From Psychroflexus salarius (GTDB lineage Bacteria > Bacteroidota > Bacteroidia > Flavobacteriales > Flavobacteriaceae), in NCBI RefSeq assembly GCF_900129035.1, contig NZ_FQTW01000001.1, positions 310,001-374,000 of the forward strand: a stretch of DNA of 64,000 bases, read 5' to 3'. The stretch's first letter is position 1. Each line of letters begins with the position of its first letter. A program made the translations under genes and the position numbers. Positions 61,322-64,000 of this stretch are shown one piece after another. The notes below the pieces were generated by a model, which worked only from the letters and a program-made list of their open reading frames with translations, was not told the origin of the DNA and did not search any database.

Positions 61322-64000
61322 ATGAAAAAAACACAAAATCAACAAATTGAAGTTTATGGTGCTCGCGTTCATAATCTTAAAAATATAGATATAAATATCC
61401 CACGTGAGCAACTTGTGGTTATCACAGGTTTATCGGGTTCAGGTAAATCTTCTTTAGCGTTTGACACGATTTATGCTGAAGGACAACGCCGTTATATTGA
61501 AACATTTTCGGCCTACGCAAGACAATTTCTCGGTGGCTTAGAGCGTCCAGATGTCGATAAGATTGAAGGCTTATCGCCAGTGATTGCAATTGAGCAGAAA
61601 ACAACTTCAAAAAGTCCGCGGAGTACAGTTGGTACAATAACTGAAATCTACGATTTTATTAGATTACTTTTTGCTCGGGTTGGTACAGCTTACAGTTACA
61701 AAACCAACGAAAAAATGTTGAGTTATAGCGATGAGCAGATTCAGCAAAATATTGTTGATAAGTTTAATAATAAGCACATTAATATTTTAGCACCAATCGT
61801 TAAATCGAGAAAAGGCCATTATCGTGAACTTTTTGAACAAATCGCCAAGCAAGGTTTTTTAAAAGTACGCATTGATGGTGAAGTTCGAGACATTGAAAAG
61901 GGAATGAAAATCGATCGCTATAAAACGCATGATATCGAAATTGTAGTTGACCGTTTAAAAGTTTCTAAAGATCAAACTAGCCTGAAACGCTTAAAACGAA
62001 GTATCTCCACCGCAATGAAACATGGCGATAATGTGTTGATGATTTTAGAGCATAAAACCAATCAACCCCAATTTTTCAGCCGTAATTTAATGTGTCCAAC
62101 CACTGGCATGTCTTATCCAAATCCCGAGCCTAACAGTTTTTCATTTAATTCACCTAAAGGTGCATGTCAAAAATGTAATGGTATAGGAGAACTTTATGAG
62201 GTTAATGTTGACCGAATTATTCCCGATCGAAGTTTATCAATTAAACAAGGTGCTTTAGAACCTCATGGGAAGTTTAAAAAAAGTAATTGGGTATTTAAAC
62301 AAATTGAAGCCATCTCAGAACACTTCAACTTTAAGCTTGATACAGCAATAAACGATATTCCTTCAGAAGCGCTTCAGGTCATTTTATATGGCGGCAAAGC
62401 AAACTTCAAAAAATTTAGTGAAGCTTCTAAGGTTAACAAACGCTTTAGTTACAACTTTGAAGGCGTTGCCAAATTTATCGCGCAAACATTTCATCAAAAA
62501 GAATCTTCAGCAAGCTTAAAACGTTGGGCAAAGCAATATATGGACAAAAAAGCATGCGACCAATGTCATGGTTCAAGGCTCAACAAAATTGCAAGACATT
62601 ATAAATTTATTAACAAAACCATCGAAGATTTAATCTCGATGGATATTGATGAATTATTTTCATTTTTTAATTCCGCTGAAAAACAACTATCAACTTCTGA
62701 ACTTAAAATTGCTAAAGAAATTATTAAGGAAATTCAAACTCGGCTGAAGTTTTTAGTTGATGTAGGACTTAACTACCTGAATTTAAATCGTGGTTCAAAA
62801 ACCTTATCTGGCGGTGAAGCTCAGCGTATTAGATTAGCAACACAAATTGGCTCACAGTTAGTTGGTGTCTTGTACATTTTAGACGAACCAAGTATTGGCC
62901 TACATCAACGTGATAACGAAAAACTGATCAACTCTCTTGAAGCTTTGCGCGATTTAGGAAATTCTGTTTTAGTTGTTGAACATGATAAAGATATGATAGA
63001 ACGCGCTAATCATGTAATTGATATCGGTCCGTTTGCTGGCAAAAATGGCGGCGAAATTATCAGTCAAGGTCATCCCAAACATTTACAAAAAGCTTCAACG
63101 ATGACGGCTGATTATCTGTCGGGTAAAAAGCAGATTGAAATCCCCAAAAAACGCCGAAAAGGCAATGGAAAACATCTGCATTTAGTTGGCGCAAAAGGTA
63201 ATAATTTAAAAGATGTGTCTGTAAAAATTCCGCTTGGAACTTTAACGCTAGTCACAGGTGTTTCAGGAAGCGGAAAATCAACTTTAATTAATGAAACGCT
63301 TTACCCTATTTTAAATAATCACATTTATAATGGGGTAAAAGAACCTTTAAGCTTTAAAACAATTAGAGGTTTAAAACACATTGATAAGGTTATTGATATT
63401 AACCAACAACCTATCGGCAGAACGCCTCGTTCTAATCCAGCAACTTACACTGGCGTTTTCAGCGAAATTAGAAACTTATTTACAAAAACACCTGAAGCGC
63501 AAATTCGAGGTTATAAACCTGGGCGTTTTAGCTTTAATGTTAAAGGTGGTCGTTGCGAAACTTGTCGTGGTGGCGGTGTAAAAGTGATTGAAATGAACTT
63601 CTTGCCTGATGTTTATGTAGAATGCGAAACTTGTATGGGCAAACGCTTTAATCGCGAAACTTTAGAGATGCGTTACAAAGGCAAATCAATTAGTGATGTA
63701 CTAGAAATGACTATTGATGAAGCTACTGACTTTTTTGAGCCCATCCCAAAAATATACCGAAAACTCAAAACTATTAAAGATGTTGGTTTAGGATATATCA
63801 CTTTAGGTCAACAAAGCACAACACTTTCTGGTGGTGAAGCGCAACGCATAAAACTAGCAACAGAATTATCTAAACGAAGTACAGGAAATACCTTTTATAT
63901 TTTAGATGAACCTACAACTGGCTTACATTTTGAAGATATTAGAATATTGATGAATGTGCTACAAAAACTGGTAGATATTGGTAATACTGTTCTTATTATT
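61322..64000 (+). CDS. uvrA: Excinuclease ABC subunit A (3' end outside window)
   Basis: The frame is open from ATG 61322 to the window end: 893 codons, about 50 short of the usual ~940 residues. It has two ABC ATPase halves. N-terminal Walker A is [14 protein letters not shown] (about 37-50); the second is [15 protein letters not shown]. The zinc-finger cysteines are present (CQKCNG and [15 protein letters not shown] and CETCMG), and both signature motifs are seen ([24 protein letters not shown]). It is the damage-recognition subunit of nucleotide excision repair. It starts very close after its -7 element. The candidate small RNA lies divergent, about 160 bases upstream. Confidence 0.97.
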   Translation, partial: MKKTQNQQIEVYGARVHNLKNIDINIPREQLVVITGLSGSGKSSLAFDTIYAEGQRRYIETFSAYARQFLGGLERPDVDKIEGLSPVIAIEQKTTSKSPRSTVGTITEIYDFIRLLFARVGTAYSYKTNEKMLSYSDEQIQQNIVDKFNNKHINILAPIVKSRKGHYRELFEQIAKQGFLKVRIDGEVRDIEKGMKIDRYKTHDIEIVVDRLKVSKDQTSLKRLKRSISTAMKHGDNVLMILEHKTNQPQFFSRNLMCPTTGMSYPNPEPNSFSFNSPKGACQKCNGIGELYEVNVDRIIPDRSLSIKQGALEPHGKFKKSNWVFKQIEAISEHFNFKLDTAINDIPSEALQVILYGGKANFKKFSEASKVNKRFSYNFEGVAKFIAQTFHQKESSASLKRWAKQYMDKKACDQCHGSRLNKIARHYKFINKTIEDLISMDIDELFSFFNSAEKQLSTSELKIAKEIIKEIQTRLKFLVDVGLNYLNLNRGSKTLSGGEAQRIRLATQIGSQLVGVLYILDEPSIGLHQRDNEKLINSLEALRDLGNSVLVVEHDKDMIERANHVIDIGPFAGKNGGEIISQGHPKHLQKASTMTADYLSGKKQIEIPKKRRKGNGKHLHLVGAKGNNLKDVSVKIPLGTLTLVTGVSGSGKSTLINETLYPILNNHIYNGVKEPLSFKTIRGLKHIDKVIDINQQPIGRTPRSNPATYTGVFSEIRNLFTKTPEAQIRGYKPGRFSFNVKGGRCETCRGGGVKVIEMNFLPDVYVECETCMGKRFNRETLEMRYKGKSISDVLEMTIDEATDFFEPIPKIYRKLKTIKDVGLGYITLGQQSTTLSGGEAQRIKLATELSKRSTGNTFYILDEPTTGLHFEDIRILMNVLQKLVDIGNTVLII

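Noticed and set aside
1-64000. CRISPR array, insertion sequence, prophage or integrative element
   Set aside because: There are no regularly spaced direct repeats, transposase or phage genes, no attachment-site duplication at the tRNA, and base composition is even.

Overview
The window is an AT-rich chromosomal segment of a member of the Bacteroidota, most likely a marine Flavobacteriaceae. The genus cannot be fixed from the sequence alone. The evidence is a type IX secretion C-terminal sorting domain on an extracellular nuclease, two ECF sigma/anti-sigma operons followed by family-specific partners (DUF4252 pair; DUF4097-like protein), many lipoproteins with Bacteroidota-style N-termini, and -7 promoter elements of the Bacteroidota form TAnnTTTG. 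There is one tRNA gene (Ser, UGA). I see no rRNA, insertion sequence, prophage or CRISPR array. Genes are tightly packed and no stretch over 300 bases lacks a gene, except 23464-23878, which holds the tRNA with its promoter and terminator.

Layout. 1-4558: end of lpdA, a fatty-acid hydroxylase/sterol desaturase protein, a DUF4199 membrane protein, and a minus-strand ECF sigma / anti-sigma / DUF4097-like operon. 4677-8254: pirin, a photolyase, an SDR and a methyltransferase. 8257-11687: a LysR regulator divergent from an SbtA-type bicarbonate transporter, then a PAQR protein and an NlpE-like lipoprotein. 11684-16691: pseudouridine synthase, a Crp/Fnr regulator, a rhodanese and an MBL-rhodanese persulfide dioxygenase-like protein, then a thioredoxin-fold lipoprotein lacking its cysteines. 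16703-25268: M1 and M28 peptidases, menE-CPBP-menC, a secreted nuclease, tRNA-Ser, DoxX. 25391-30064: second ECF operon with two DUF4252 proteins, S41 protease, GlmU-like protein. 30125-37378: panB, HMG-CoA synthase, galE, thioesterase, a saccharopine/alanine dehydrogenase-like protein, Old Yellow Enzyme, flavin reductase. 37368-40327: DUF2256 mini-protein, cryptochrome DASH and an Fe-S photolyase in one overlapping operon. 40379-54122: an 11-residue-repeat lipoprotein, uvrD-K+ channel-tsaC, M1 peptidase, SulP transporter, OxyR, cdaA-folP-OmpA-like remnant, and a fused 2-oxoacid dehydrogenase E1. 54270-64000: dioxygenase/SUI1/PhnA/nucleoside phosphorylase operon, ung, mutS2, a DCC protein, a candidate small RNA and uvrA (runs off the end).

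Two themes stand out. First, light and DNA damage: three photolyase/cryptochrome genes, flavin enzymes, UvrA, UvrD-type helicase, Ung, MutS2, OxyR. Second, sulfur/persulfide handling: a Crp/Fnr regulator with three clustered cysteines lies beside the rhodanese and persulfide dioxygenase-like genes. A perfect palindrome of the form GTAAC-N4-GTTAC precedes that operon, and the same palindrome at exactly the same distance from the -7 element precedes the methyltransferase 5 kb away, suggesting a small regulon.

The best candidate for something undescribed is a minus-strand small RNA at about 61079-61160 between the DCC gene and uvrA. It has consensus -33 and -7 elements with 19 bp spacing, a GAAA-capped hairpin, an unpaired linker and a strong intrinsic terminator. 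Other structural oddities are stop-to-stop packing of convergent genes (11 of 12 pairs within 7 bp), and two intrinsic terminators whose T-tract runs straight into the next gene's ATG.
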